From: Sphingomonadales bacterium
Lineage (GTDB): Bacteria > Pseudomonadota > Alphaproteobacteria > Sphingomonadales > Sphingomonadaceae
Reading direction: 5' to 3'
DNA length: 56,879 nucleotides
NCBI GenBank assembly: GCA_014763545.1
Contig: JACXVD010000025.1
Coordinates: 1-56,879 of the forward strand
The translations under genes and the position numbers were made by a program. Positions 27,249 through 36,090 of the stretch are shown here, one piece after another; position 1 is the stretch's first letter, and the number at the start of each line of letters is the position of its first letter. Under the pieces are notes generated by a model. The model was not told the DNA's origin and searched no databases. It saw nothing but the letters and a program-made list of their open reading frames with translations.

Positions 27249-29336
27249 ATGAAAACCTCCACGAAAATGCGCCTCGCCGCAGCCACCGCCATCGCCGCGC
27301 TTGCCCTGGGCAGCGGAACGGCAGCGCTGGCCGGGCAGAAGAAGGACCAGGCACCGACCATGACCGACACCAAACCCGCCGCACCGCTGATTTCGCGCGA
27401 TGCGCTGTTCGGCAATCCCTCGCGCTCGTCGGGCCAGCTGAGCCCGGACGGCAAGTGGCTGAGCTGGCTGGCGCCGAAGGATGGGGTGATGAACGTCTGG
27501 CTTGCCCCGGCAAGCGATCCGGCTGCCGCCCGCGCGATGACCGAGGCGACCGATCGCCCGATCCGCCAGTATTTCTGGGCGCCCGACAGCAAGAGCCTGC
27601 TGTATGTGCAGGACAAGGGCGGTGACGAGAATTTCCTGCTTTACGGGATCGACATTGCGACGGGCAAGGAAACCACCCTCACCCCGTTCGAGAAAACGCG
27701 GGTGCAGATCGTCGGCACGAGCGAACACCGGCGCGACAAGGTGTTGGTGGGCCTCAACAACCGCGATGCGCGGTTCCACGATGTCTATCTGCTCGATCTC
27801 AACACCGGCCAGCTGACCGAAGTGATGGAGAACAACCGCTATGCCGGTTTCCTCGCCGACGATTCGCTGACGCTGCGGATGGCGATTGCCCCCAATGCGG
27901 CAGGCGGGATGGATTTCTTCCCGATCGTGGACGGCAAGGTGGCGGAAACCCCGGCGGAAAGCACCACACTGGAAGATGCGCTGACCACCTCGCCCGCAGG
28001 CTATACCACCGATGGCAAGACGCTGTATTGGATCGACAGCCGCGGGCGTAACACCGCCGCGCTGATCGCGCAGGATGTCGCAAGCGGCGAACGCAAGGTG
28101 ATCGCAGCCGACGACAAGGCCGATATCGGCGGCACGCTGACCGATCCCGCAACCGGCGTGGTGCAGGCCTATTCGGTCGATTACCTCAAGACCGAATGGA
28201 CCGCGATCGACCCGGCGATCAAGGCGTCGCTCGACTTCCTCGACAGCAAGCTGGAGGGCGAATTCGGCGTCCAGTCGCGCACGCAGGACGACAGCAAGTG
28301 GATCGTGTGGAACGATCCGGTCACCTCGCCCAGCAAGACCTATATCTACGACCGCACGGCAGGCACGCTGACCGAATTCTACACCACGCGGCCCGAACTG
28401 GCGGGTGCGCCGCTGCAGCCGATGCATGCGCTGGAACTCAAGAGCCGCGACGGGCTGACGCTGCCGAGCTACCTCACCCTGCCGCCGGGCAGCGATGCCG
28501 ATGGCGACGGCGTGCCCGACCATCCGGTGCCGATGGTGCTGCTGGTCCACGGCGGGCCATGGGCGCGCGATGGCTATGGCTACAACGGCTATCACCAGTG
28601 GCTGGCCAATCGTGGCTATGCCGTGCTGTCGGTCAACTACCGCGGCTCGACCGGTTTCGGTAAGGACTTCATTACCGCGGCGAACCTGCAATGGGGCCGC
28701 AAGATGCACGACGATCTGATCGACGCCACCCAATGGGCGATCGACAGCGGCATCGCGCCGAAGGACAAGGTGGCGATCATGGGCGGCAGCTATGGCGGCT
28801 ATGCCACGCTTGCCGGGCTTACCTTCACCCCAACCACCTTTGCCTGCGGGGTGGACATCGTCGGCCCGTCGAACCTCGAAACGCTGCTCAAGACCATTCC
28901 GCCCTACTGGGTGCCGGTGGTCGAACAGTTCCACCAGCGCATGGGCAATCCCAACACCCCCGAAGGGCTGGCGATGCTCAAGGAACGCAGCCCGCTCTAC
29001 AGTGCCGACAAGATCGTGCGGCCGCTGCTGATCGGCCAGGGCGCCAACGACCCGCGCGTGAACAAGGCGGAAAGCGACCAGATCGCGGATGCCATGAAGG
29101 CGCGGAACATCCCGGTGACCTACATCCTGTTCCCCGATGAAGGCCACGGCTTCGCCAAGCCGACCAACAACATCGCCTTCAACGCGATCACCGAGAATTT
29201 CCTTTCGACCTGCCTCGGCGGCCGGTCGGAAGGGATCGGCGCGACACTGGGCGGTTCGACCGCCGAAGTGGTCGACGGGGCGCAATATGTGCACGGGCTG
29301 GAAGCCGCGCTGGCGGTGGAAGAAGCCGCCGAATGA
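27249..29336 (+). CDS. secreted S9 family serine peptidase (prolyl oligopeptidase/acylaminoacyl-peptidase type)
   Basis: 695 residues. A signal peptide (about 1-28, MKTSTKMRLAAATAIAALAL...) indicates a periplasmic enzyme. An N-terminal beta-propeller (about 45-420) precedes an alpha/beta hydrolase domain (about 430-690). The catalytic triad by position is S514 in GGSYGGYA, D601 in GANDPRV and H633 in DEGHGF. The family hydrolyses short peptides. ATG 27249 is preferred over an ATG at 27237 because it gives a clean signal peptide. A hairpin terminator follows at 29370. Confidence 0.94.
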   Translation: MKTSTKMRLAAATAIAALALGSGTAALAGQKKDQAPTMTDTKPAAPLISRDALFGNPSRSSGQLSPDGKWLSWLAPKDGVMNVWLAPASDPAAARAMTEATDRPIRQYFWAPDSKSLLYVQDKGGDENFLLYGIDIATGKETTLTPFEKTRVQIVGTSEHRRDKVLVGLNNRDARFHDVYLLDLNTGQLTEVMENNRYAGFLADDSLTLRMAIAPNAAGGMDFFPIVDGKVAETPAESTTLEDALTTSPAGYTTDGKTLYWIDSRGRNTAALIAQDVASGERKVIAADDKADIGGTLTDPATGVVQAYSVDYLKTEWTAIDPAIKASLDFLDSKLEGEFGVQSRTQDDSKWIVWNDPVTSPSKTYIYDRTAGTLTEFYTTRPELAGAPLQPMHALELKSRDGLTLPSYLTLPPGSDADGDGVPDHPVPMVLLVHGGPWARDGYGYNGYHQWLANRGYAVLSVNYRGSTGFGKDFITAANLQWGRKMHDDLIDATQWAIDSGIAPKDKVAIMGGSYGGYATLAGLTFTPTTFACGVDIVGPSNLETLLKTIPPYWVPVVEQFHQRMGNPNTPEGLAMLKERSPLYSADKIVRPLLIGQGANDPRVNKAESDQIADAMKARNIPVTYILFPDEGHGFAKPTNNIAFNAITENFLSTCLGGRSEGIGATLGGSTAEVVDGAQYVHGLEAALAVEEAAE

Positions 29337-29369
29337 TACGCTAACTTACAACAGTGTTAGTGACAGCGG

Positions 29370-29405
29370 GGCCGCGCGGGACTATCTCTCGCGCGGCCTT
29401 GCTTT
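29370..29405 (+). terminator. rho-independent terminator after the S9 peptidase gene
   Basis: A perfect nine-base stem GGCCGCGCG / CGCGCGGCC (29370-29378 with 29390-29398) with an 11-base loop and a short T-containing tail TTGCTTT. It sits just before the SDR gene at 29421, so the SDR is probably transcribed from its own start or by read-through. A second small inverted repeat, CTAAC-N10-GTTAG, lies at 29341-29360. Confidence 0.65.
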
Positions 29406-29420
29406 GGGAGAGGGATAAGA

Positions 29421-30227
29421 ATGGCACAGCGCAAAGCGATCTTCGTCACCGGCGGCGGCTCGGGCATCGGCCGGGCAATCGCGCAATTGTTCGCCCAGCG
29501 CGGCTGGTTCGTCGGGCTGGCCGATATCAACCAGGCCGGGATGGCCGAAACCGCCGCGTTGCTGCCTGCCGGGCAAAGTTCGTCCCATGTGCTCGACGTG
29601 CGCTCGCCCGAACAATGGCGAACGGCGCTGGAAGAATTTGCGCAGGCCGCAGGCGGGCGGATCGACGTGGTCGCCAACAACGCCGGTGTCCCGTCGGGCG
29701 GCAAGATCGTCGACATGACCGAGGACGAGATCGATCGCTGCCTCGACATCAACCTGCGCGGGGTGGTGAACGGCGCACGCGCCGCCTACCCCCACCTGCT
29801 CAAGACCGCGCCGGGCAGTTGCCTGATCAACACCTGCTCTGCCGCGGGGCTTTACGGCTCTGCGGGGATGAGCATCTATTGCGCCAGCAAGTTCGGCGTG
29901 CGCGCCGTGACCGAAAGCCTCGACGGCGAGTGGGAACCCGACGGCATCCTCGTCCGGTCGATCATGCCCAGCTTCATCGACACCCCGCTGCTGCAGCATT
30001 CGAGCCATGCGGCGGACAATGTGCCGATCCGCGAGCGGGTGATGGCGGCGGGGCTCGAGTTCACCCCGGTGGAACAGGTCGCCGAAGCGGCGTGGAACGC
30101 GGCCCATGGCAAGAAGTTGCACACGCTGGTCGGCAAGACCGCGCGCCAGCTGGCCTTTGCCGCCAAGTGGATGCCGGGCCGCCTGCGCGCCCGCGCCAAG
30201 AACCTGGCAGAGGCGAGCGAGGGTTAG
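29421..30227 (+). CDS. SDR family oxidoreductase
   Basis: 268 residues. Classical short-chain dehydrogenase/reductase: cofactor loop [20 protein letters not shown] (about residues 8-27) with no arginine preference obvious, NNAG at about 90-93, catalytic S-Y-K in [10 protein letters not shown]...YCASKFG (Tyr and Lys in YCASK). The substrate is not predictable from sequence. The ATG is preceded by GGGAGAGGGATAAGA. The 3' end overlaps the oppositely transcribed pterin dehydratase gene by four bases. Confidence 0.93.
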   Translation: MAQRKAIFVTGGGSGIGRAIAQLFAQRGWFVGLADINQAGMAETAALLPAGQSSSHVLDVRSPEQWRTALEEFAQAAGGRIDVVANNAGVPSGGKIVDMTEDEIDRCLDINLRGVVNGARAAYPHLLKTAPGSCLINTCSAAGLYGSAGMSIYCASKFGVRAVTESLDGEWEPDGILVRSIMPSFIDTPLLQHSSHAADNVPIRERVMAAGLEFTPVEQVAEAAWNAAHGKKLHTLVGKTARQLAFAAKWMPGRLRARAKNLAEASEG

Positions 30228-30514
30228 AGGTAACTCTCGATCGCGCTGGCCATCGCCGCATCGCGCAGGCTCAGCCCGCCAGCGTCATGCGTGGTCAGGG
30301 TGATCTCCACCCGGTTGTAGACGTTGAACCATTCGGGATGGTGATCCGCCTTGTCGGCATGGATCGCCACCCGCGTCATGAAGGCAAATGCCTCGCCGAA
30401 ATCGGCGAAGGTGAATTTGCGCTCGATCGCCTTGCCCTCGCGCACCAGCGACCATTGCGGATGCGCGGCCAGCAGCGCGTCGCGTTCCGGCGCGGTCAGT
30501 TCGGCGATGGGCAT
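30224..30514 (-). CDS. 4a-hydroxytetrahydrobiopterin dehydratase (pterin-4a-carbinolamine dehydratase)
   Basis: 96 residues. It dehydrates pterin-4a-carbinolamine after aromatic amino-acid hydroxylation. The catalytic histidine motif is [20 protein letters not shown] (about 52-71), with the conserved [10 protein letters not shown] strand after it. Length matches PhhB/DCoH (~95-105). No phenylalanine hydroxylase gene is visible in the window. It is convergent and overlapping with the SDR gene and divergent from ccmA. Confidence 0.95.
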   Translation of the reverse strand: MPIAELTAPERDALLAAHPQWSLVREGKAIERKFTFADFGEAFAFMTRVAIHADKADHHPEWFNVYNRVEITLTTHDAGGLSLRDAAMASAIESYL

Positions 30515-30567
30515 GGGTTCTCGTCCTTTCTTGTCGCTGGCGGGTCTTTCGCCTAACGCGCTGGGCG

Positions 30568-31155
30568 ATGCAACCGGGGCCGAAAATCGCTGCGCAAGAG
30601 CTGGCCTGCCGCCGGGGCGACCGGCTGCTGTTTGCTGGCCTCTCGTTCGAGCTTGGCGCAGGCGACGCGCTGCATCTGTCCGGCCCCAACGGCATCGGCA
30701 AGACCAGCCTGTTGCGCATCCTCGCCGGGTTGCTGCGCCCCTTTGCGGGCGAGGTGCTGCGCGATGGCAGCATCGGCATGGTCGACGGGCGCGCCGCGCT
30801 CGATCCGCAGGCGCCGCTCGGCCAGGCGCTGCAATTCTGGTCCGCGCTCGACGGCTGTACCGCTCCGGACAATCATGCCGACCAGCTGGGCCTCGGCCAT
30901 TTGCTCGATGTGCCGGTGCGCTATCTCTCGACCGGGCAGCTGAAGCGCGCCGCGCTCGCCCGGTTGCTGGCGCAGGACGCGGCGATCTGGCTGCTTGACG
31001 AACCGCTCAACGGGCTCGACATCGAAGGCGTCGCGCTGGTCGAGGCGCTGGTGGCGCGGCATTGCGCGGGCGGCGGGATCGCACTGGTCGCCAGCCACCA
31101 GGCAATCACCCTGCCCACGCGGGACGTCCTCGCGATCGTGGATTTCCTGCTGTGA
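30568..31155 (+). CDS. ccmA: cytochrome c biogenesis ATP-binding protein CcmA
   Basis: 195 residues. ATPase of the CcmAB(CD) complex that releases holo-CcmE during heme delivery to apocytochrome c. Walker [17 protein letters not shown] (about 39-54), signature [15 protein letters not shown] (typical CcmA variant of LSGGQ), Walker [15 protein letters not shown]-loop ASHQ. It is shorter than most CcmA (205-215) but complete in motifs. The stop overlaps the ccmB GTG (GTGA). ccmC, ccmD and ccmE are not in the window. Confidence 0.94.
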   Translation: MQPGPKIAAQELACRRGDRLLFAGLSFELGAGDALHLSGPNGIGKTSLLRILAGLLRPFAGEVLRDGSIGMVDGRAALDPQAPLGQALQFWSALDGCTAPDNHADQLGLGHLLDVPVRYLSTGQLKRAALARLLAQDAAIWLLDEPLNGLDIEGVALVEALVARHCAGGGIALVASHQAITLPTRDVLAIVDFLL

Positions 31156-31811
31156 GCGCGCTGGGCAAGCTGCTGCTGCGCGACCTTGCGCTGCTGCTGC
31201 CGGGCGGAAAACGCGGCGGGTCGCTGCTGCCGTTCCTGTTCTTCCTCGCCGTCGCCATGCTGTTCCCCTTCGCGGTGGGGCCCGACGCGCCGCTGCTCGC
31301 GCGCACCGGCGGCGGGGTCGTGTGGGTCGCGGCATTGCTCGCCGCGATCCTCCCGCTCGACCGGCTGGTCGCGCCCGATCTCGAACTCGGCATTTTCGAC
31401 CAGCTGCACCTGCGCGGCGTGAGCGAGGAAGCGGCGATGGCCGTGCGCCTGCTCGCCCACTGGCTGAGCTTCGCCCCGCTGCTGCTGCTCGCCACCCTGC
31501 CCGCCGCGGCGCTGCTGGGGCTCGAGGGCGAAACGGTGCGCATCCTGCTGCTCGGCCTGCTGGCGGGCACACCGGGGCTTGCCGCGCTGGGCCTGATGAT
31601 CGCTGCAATGACCGCAGGCCTGCGCGTCGGCGCTGCGCTGACCGGGCTGCTGCTGATCCCGATGGCGGTGCCGATCCTGATCTTCGGCGCCGGCGCCCTC
31701 GCCCAGCCGGAAGGCGCCGGGCTGGGCCTGGCAGGCGCGATCAGCCTGCTGCTGGTGGCGGCGACGCCATTCGCCGCCGGCGCGGCGATAAGGGCAGCGC
31801 GGGAGGGTTAG
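31152..31811 (+). CDS. ccmB: heme exporter membrane protein CcmB
   Basis: 219 residues, six hydrophobic segments. Membrane partner of CcmA. Recognisable CcmB features: LLLRDLALLLPGGKRGGSLLPFLFFL at the N-terminus (read in two pieces), the ILPLDRLVAPDLELGIFDQL loop and LLLIPMAVPILIFGAGAL. The GTG at 31152 overlaps the ccmA stop by four bases, which fixes the start. The 3' end overlaps the convergent unknown gene by four bases. Confidence 0.92.
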   Translation: MSALGKLLLRDLALLLPGGKRGGSLLPFLFFLAVAMLFPFAVGPDAPLLARTGGGVVWVAALLAAILPLDRLVAPDLELGIFDQLHLRGVSEEAAMAVRLLAHWLSFAPLLLLATLPAAALLGLEGETVRILLLGLLAGTPGLAALGLMIAAMTAGLRVGAALTGLLLIPMAVPILIFGAGALAQPEGAGLGLAGAISLLLVAATPFAAGAAIRAAREG

Positions 31812-32386
31812 CCCTCGCTTGTCCGAGCCCGCTGCTGCTCCAGCTCGAAAGCACGGATTTCCTCTTCGGATGGCTTGTGCTTGCAGTTTATCTGCACTTC
31901 TTCCGCGGTCCAGTTTTCGATGATTGCATAAGGGCATCGAGCGAAAGACCGTTCGCTGGAAGCGACGTGATCCGGATATCGCGGCATTGACGCAGCATAG
32001 GAGTGGCCGGATTGCGAGCGCTCGGACATCATCCAGGGGACGAGGAACAGCACGCTCACAATGACCAGCGCGTACCCGGCAATCGACATCGTGTCGTAAA
32101 ACAGCCTGCTCTTGATCGATTCCTTGCCGACGCTGGATGTGAGCTTCGCAACCGCGATACCTGCAAACGGGATGATCCAGGCTACGAGATTGGCCCAGCC
32201 GATTGCCTTGAAGAGACCATTATCCACGTCGGTCTCGTCACCGATCAAGGTCCCGATGAACCAGCCGAGGGGCCAACCGATTGCAATCGCTAAAGCCAAC
32301 GCAAGAAAAGTCTCGATCGGAACCCCGGCGAAGCGAAGAAGCCCGTAGCCCAGGGCGACGAGGCCAACGTTGATCCCAAACTTCAT
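31808..32386 (-). CDS. unknown membrane protein of atypical base composition
   Basis: 192 residues, not recognised. Four hydrophobic segments (about residues 4-20, 27-45, 66-84 and 100-118) are followed by a soluble C-terminal tail of ~75 residues with two cysteines and many charged residues (CKHKPSEEEIRAFELEQQ). The gene and the 120 bases upstream are visibly AT-richer and use more A/T-ending codons than the neighbouring genes, suggesting recent arrival or relaxed constraint. It sits alone between ccmB (convergent) and map. No family could be named. Confidence 0.7.
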   Translation of the reverse strand: MKFGINVGLVALGYGLLRFAGVPIETFLALALAIAIGWPLGWFIGTLIGDETDVDNGLFKAIGWANLVAWIIPFAGIAVAKLTSSVGKESIKSRLFYDTMSIAGYALVIVSVLFLVPWMMSERSQSGHSYAASMPRYPDHVASSERSFARCPYAIIENWTAEEVQINCKHKPSEEEIRAFELEQQRARTSEG

Positions 32387-32508
32387 GCCCAGACCCCCGC
32401 GCTGCGAGCCAATAGCTCGTCATGCGAAGAAGCTGTGTCGTTATTTGCTTAAGTTCCCGTAAAAATCACTCGAAACAATGACATGATCGAGCTTCGGACA
32501 AGAATTGA

Positions 32509-33333
32509 TCAATAAGGCGGCTTGTGCAGCCCCTTGGGGCTCTCGGTGAAAATCTCGCAGCCGGTTTCGGTAATCCCGATCGAATGTTCGAACTGGGCCG
32601 ACAGGCTCTTGTCGCGCGTCACCGCGGTCCAGCCGTCGGCGAGCATCTTCACCGGCGCCTTGCCGAGGTTGATCATCGGTTCGATGGTGAAGAACATCCC
32701 CGGCTTGAGCAGCGGGCCGGTGCCCGGCCGCCCGGCATGGACCACTTCGGGTGCGTCGTGGAACAGCCGCCCCAGCCCGTGCCCGCAGAATTCGCGCACC
32801 ACGCCATAGCGGAAGCTTTCCGCATGGCGCTGGATCGCCGAGCCGATATCGCCCAGCCGTGCGCCGGGCTTGGCCAGATCCACCCCGATCATCAGGCATT
32901 CATAGGTCACATCGACCAGCCGCCGCGCCTTCAGCGACACGTCGCCGACCAGGTACATGCGGCTGGAATCGCCGTGCCAGCCGTCGAGCAGCGGGGTGAC
33001 GTCGACATTCACGATGTCGCCATCCTTCAGCACCTTGTCGCCCGGGATGCCGTGGCACACGACATGGTTGATCGAGGTGCAGCAGCTGTGCGCATAGCCG
33101 CGATAACCCATGGTTGCGGGCACCGCGCCACCATCCAAAGTCATCTGGCGCACGAGATCGTCGATCTGGCCGGTGGTCACCCCCGGCTGGACGAATGTTG
33201 CCAGTTCGTCGAGGATTTCGGCGGCAAGGCGCCCGGCCTTGCGCATCCCCGCAAACCCTTCCGGGCCGTGGAGCTTGATGGTCCCGTCGCGCAGGACGGT
33301 GTCGGCACTGTCGATTACCTGATATTCGGTCAT
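32509..33333 (-). CDS. map: methionine aminopeptidase, type I
   Basis: 274 residues. Removes the initiator methionine from nascent proteins. All five metal ligands of the pita-bread fold are in place by count: D111 (NVDVT), D122 (HGDSSR), H185 (GHGLGR), E218 (TIEPM) and E249 (QFEHS), plus the substrate histidine H94 (CHGIPGD). The N-terminal ~20 residues are longer than the E. coli enzyme. The ATG at 33333 is used; it is followed by a typical type I start region (GFAGMRKAGRLAAEIL). Confidence 0.97.
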   Translation of the reverse strand: MTEYQVIDSADTVLRDGTIKLHGPEGFAGMRKAGRLAAEILDELATFVQPGVTTGQIDDLVRQMTLDGGAVPATMGYRGYAHSCCTSINHVVCHGIPGDKVLKDGDIVNVDVTPLLDGWHGDSSRMYLVGDVSLKARRLVDVTYECLMIGVDLAKPGARLGDIGSAIQRHAESFRYGVVREFCGHGLGRLFHDAPEVVHAGRPGTGPLLKPGMFFTIEPMINLGKAPVKMLADGWTAVTRDKSLSAQFEHSIGITETGCEIFTESPKGLHKPPY

Positions 33334-33374
33334 GCCCGCCCATGTAGCGACGATTGCCGCAAATTGCGAGACGC

Positions 33375-34202
33375 TCAGCGGCCCTGCGAGAAATACGGGC
33401 GATAGGCAGGCTGCAACGCGTCGATCACCGCATGCGACACCGGCAGGGTGAACTCGAAACTCCCCTCCGCATAAGGGCCGGCGACATAGGGATCGACCAG
33501 CAGCCCGATCCGGTCGAACGTCTTGCCGTTCGACGATCCGAGCAGCACCGTCGTATCCGCCAGCGCGACGCAGGAATTGAATTCCTGCAGATCCATCTGG
33601 AAGTCGCCGCGCCGCTTCTTGCGCTCGGCATTGAGCGCGTCGCAGTAAGGCTTGGCAATCGCGCGTTCCAGGGCAGCGGGCGACGTGAAGAAATCCTGCG
33701 CCGCCACCTGCTTGCCGGTCTGCCGGTCCCAGATCAGCGCACGACTGCCATACATGCCGTGCGCGCCGCCCTCATAGGTCGACCAGTTGGACGACAGGCT
33801 GAGGAAGCGCGGCAGGTTGGCCACCACCTGCCATTCCTGTTCGTAGCTGTAGGCGTGGAACGGCATATCGTCCTTCGCCGCCGTGGCCTGCCAGTCTTCC
33901 GCACCGCTGGCGAGATCGGCCAGCGCCTTGTCCGCCCAGCCGGACATCAGCTTGTCCAGCGCGGGGATCGAGGCTGCTTCGGCCGGCCATTTGTAGCCAT
34001 AGCTATAGGCATCGGTCGCCTTTGCCCGCGCGACGCCTGCGCGGTTTGGTTCAGGTGCGGCGGCGGCTGGCGCCGTCGTGGCAGTCGCACTGGCCCGATG
34101 CACCTGCCCGCTGTCGGCCGGCGCGGCCTGCTCCTGCGTCCCCGCCTTGGAGCAGGCGACCAGCGCAATCAGCGCCGCTGCGGGCAATATCTGGCGAATC
34201 AT
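33375..34202 (-). CDS. lipoprotein with DUF4163/DUF3298-type domains
   Basis: 275 residues. Lipobox LVAC with lipidated C17 after a short leader. A 40-residue Ala/Pro/Thr linker follows, then a region resembling DUF4163 (about 65-145: DAYSYGYKWPAEAASIPAL, YEQEWQVVANLPRFLSLSSN) and a DUF3298-like C-terminal half (about 150-270: YEGGAHGMYGSRALIWDRQTG... and SFEFTLPVSHAVID). This architecture is found in RsiV-like and PdaC-like envelope proteins, where it may bind glycan or lysozyme; here the function is unknown. Divergent from the leucyl aminopeptidase gene with a 47-base gap. Confidence 0.82.
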   Translation of the reverse strand: MIRQILPAAALIALVACSKAGTQEQAAPADSGQVHRASATATTAPAAAAPEPNRAGVARAKATDAYSYGYKWPAEAASIPALDKLMSGWADKALADLASGAEDWQATAAKDDMPFHAYSYEQEWQVVANLPRFLSLSSNWSTYEGGAHGMYGSRALIWDRQTGKQVAAQDFFTSPAALERAIAKPYCDALNAERKKRRGDFQMDLQEFNSCVALADTTVLLGSSNGKTFDRIGLLVDPYVAGPYAEGSFEFTLPVSHAVIDALQPAYRPYFSQGR

Positions 34203-34249
34203 ACGAATTGTCCCTCGAAAAGGCCGAAAAACTGTGGCTAAAGGCAGCC

Positions 34250-35659
34250 ATGACCAGCAAGACCGACCTCGTCCTGCCCGACAAGGGGCAGGATGCCATC
34301 GCCATCCATCTCGTCAACAAAGAGGGTTTCCCCGCTTTCGCCAAAACGCTGACCGCCGGCCAACGCGCGGCGCTGGCGGCGCAGAAATTCGACGGCGGCG
34401 GCTATCAGGTCGGGATCGTGCCCGATGGCGACGGGTGGTTCGCGCTGGGCGGTGTGGCCAATCCCGAAAGCCTGTCGAGCTGGTGTTTCGCCAAGCTGGC
34501 CGAGGTATTGCCCGCAGGCACCTATCGCCGCGCGGATTGCGATGGCGCGACCGGCCCGGCCCTGTTCGGCTGGATCACCGCGCAATATCGCTTCACCCGC
34601 TATCGCGAAGATGCCGATGCGCCGGGCAAGCGCGTGCTGCTGACCAAGGAGGTCAAGGCGATCGAGGCGCAGGCGGCAGAGGCCAATGCGGTCAACATGG
34701 TCTGCGACCTCGTCAACACCCCGGCAGAGGATATGGGGCCCGCCGCGCTCGAGACGGAGGCGGAAAAGCTCGCCAAGGCGCACAAGGCCGAACTCAAGGT
34801 GATCCGCGGCGACGCGCTGGAACAGGATTACCCGATGATCCACGCGGTCGGCCGCGCCGCGGGGCGCAGCCATGCACCACGGCTGATCCACCTCACCTGG
34901 GGCAAGCCCACGCATCCGGTCGTCGCCGTGGTCGGCAAGGGCGTGTGTTTCGATTCCGGCGGGCTCGACATCAAGAGCGCGGCGGGCATGCTGCTGATGA
35001 AGAAGGATATGGGCGGGGCCGCCCATGCGCTGGCGCTGGCGCGGCTGGTCATGGAACATCATCTGCCGGTGCGGCTGCACCTGCTGATCCCGGCGGTCGA
35101 AAACGCGGTGGCGGGCAACGCCTTCCGCCCCGGCGACGTGCTCAGGAGCCGGCAGGGGCTGACCGTGGAAATCGGCAACACCGATGCCGAAGGGCGGCTG
35201 GTGCTGGGCGATGCGCTGACCCGTGCGAGCGAGGAAGATCCGGAACTGGTGATCGATTTCGCCACGCTGACCGGCGCGGCGCGCGTGGCGCTGGGGCCGG
35301 ACCTGCCCGCCCTGTTCACCCGCCGCGACGAAACCGCCGAAGAATTGCTGGCCGCCGGGATTGCGCATGACGACCCGTGCTGGCGCATGCCGCTGCATTC
35401 CGCCTATGCCGAATGGCTCAAGAGCGACATTGCCGATGCCAATAATTCGCCCGCCAACGGCTTTGCCGGGGCCAGCGTTGCGGCGCTGTTCCTCGATAAA
35501 TTCGTCGGCGAACGCAAGGACGGCACGCCGATCGACTGGGCCCATTTCGACACTTTCGCCTGGCGCCCCACGCCGCGTCCCGGGCGGGCCAAGGGCGGGG
35601 CCGCCTATGGCCTGCGCGCCAGCTGGCATATGCTGTGTGCCCGGTTTGGTGGTGCGTGA
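34250..35659 (+). CDS. leucyl aminopeptidase, M17 family
   Basis: 469 residues. Cytosolic two-zinc aminopeptidase. Metal and catalytic motifs: GKGVCFDSGGLDIKSAAGM (about 230-248), MKKDMGGAAHALALA, and the family signature NTDAEGRLVLGDAL (about 310-323). The N-terminal ~150 residues form the less conserved M17 N-domain. The start is placed at the ATG at 34250 (MTSKTDLVLPDKG). A longer frame upstream overlaps the divergent lipoprotein gene and is compositionally odd. Confidence 0.95.
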   Translation: MTSKTDLVLPDKGQDAIAIHLVNKEGFPAFAKTLTAGQRAALAAQKFDGGGYQVGIVPDGDGWFALGGVANPESLSSWCFAKLAEVLPAGTYRRADCDGATGPALFGWITAQYRFTRYREDADAPGKRVLLTKEVKAIEAQAAEANAVNMVCDLVNTPAEDMGPAALETEAEKLAKAHKAELKVIRGDALEQDYPMIHAVGRAAGRSHAPRLIHLTWGKPTHPVVAVVGKGVCFDSGGLDIKSAAGMLLMKKDMGGAAHALALARLVMEHHLPVRLHLLIPAVENAVAGNAFRPGDVLRSRQGLTVEIGNTDAEGRLVLGDALTRASEEDPELVIDFATLTGAARVALGPDLPALFTRRDETAEELLAAGIAHDDPCWRMPLHSAYAEWLKSDIADANNSPANGFAGASVAALFLDKFVGERKDGTPIDWAHFDTFAWRPTPRPGRAKGGAAYGLRASWHMLCARFGGA

Positions 35660-35728
35660 AACTTGCCGATTGCGTCCACGGCGTCTAATCGCCCCATTTT
35701 CCAATTCGGAGAGCAGGAAAGTGCCCGC

Positions 35729-36079
35729 GTGAGCGACCAGGCCGCCTACCACGTTCCGACCGGCGAGCTGGCGCTATCCGGTCCTGTCGAAAAGCCCGCG
35801 CCCGGCACGCTGCCGTTGCGCGGCGATGTCGCGCATATCGCGCTCGCGAGCCGTTTCCTGGTGCCGCATTACGTCGTGCCGCAACTGCGCCGGATCGGTG
35901 CCGAACCGGTTGCCCTGCGGCTGACGGCATCGCAGGATGCGGCGGCGTTGGTGCAGCTGGGCGCAGGTGCGGAAGTCGAGGCACTCGATTTCGCGGGTGA
36001 CTGGTGCTGGTGCTGCCTCGGCCCCGACGGGCCGAGCGGCTATGTGCCGATCGCGGCGCTCGCGCCTACCGAACTGTAA
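35729..36079 (+). CDS. SH3-like domain protein
   Basis: 116 residues with a GTG start. The sequence resembles two small beta-barrel SH3-like units: GTLPLRGDVAHIALASRFLV (about 27-46) and a C-terminal unit ending in WCWCCLGPDGPSGYVPIAAL (about 91-110), the GYVP pattern being typical of bacterial SH3. No signal peptide is evident, so it may be cytosolic or the N-part of a cell-wall hydrolase lineage. The GTG at 35729 is chosen because AGGAAA lies about 9 bases upstream; an upstream ATG at 35663 would add 22 atypical residues. argC follows 11 bases later. Confidence 0.72.
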   Translation: MSDQAAYHVPTGELALSGPVEKPAPGTLPLRGDVAHIALASRFLVPHYVVPQLRRIGAEPVALRLTASQDAAALVQLGAGAEVEALDFAGDWCWCCLGPDGPSGYVPIAALAPTEL

Positions 36080-36090
36080 GCAGCAGGCCG

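Noticed and set aside
26574-29294. A 906-codon minus-strand frame opposite the S9 peptidase and glycosylase
   Set aside because: Shadow of two genes with clear catalytic motifs on the plus strand; its product is Arg/His/Gln-rich low complexity.
29341-29360. CTAAC-N10-GTTAG as a regulatory palindrome
   Set aside because: Too short and loose to assign; it sits just before a better terminator hairpin and may be part of the same 3' structure.
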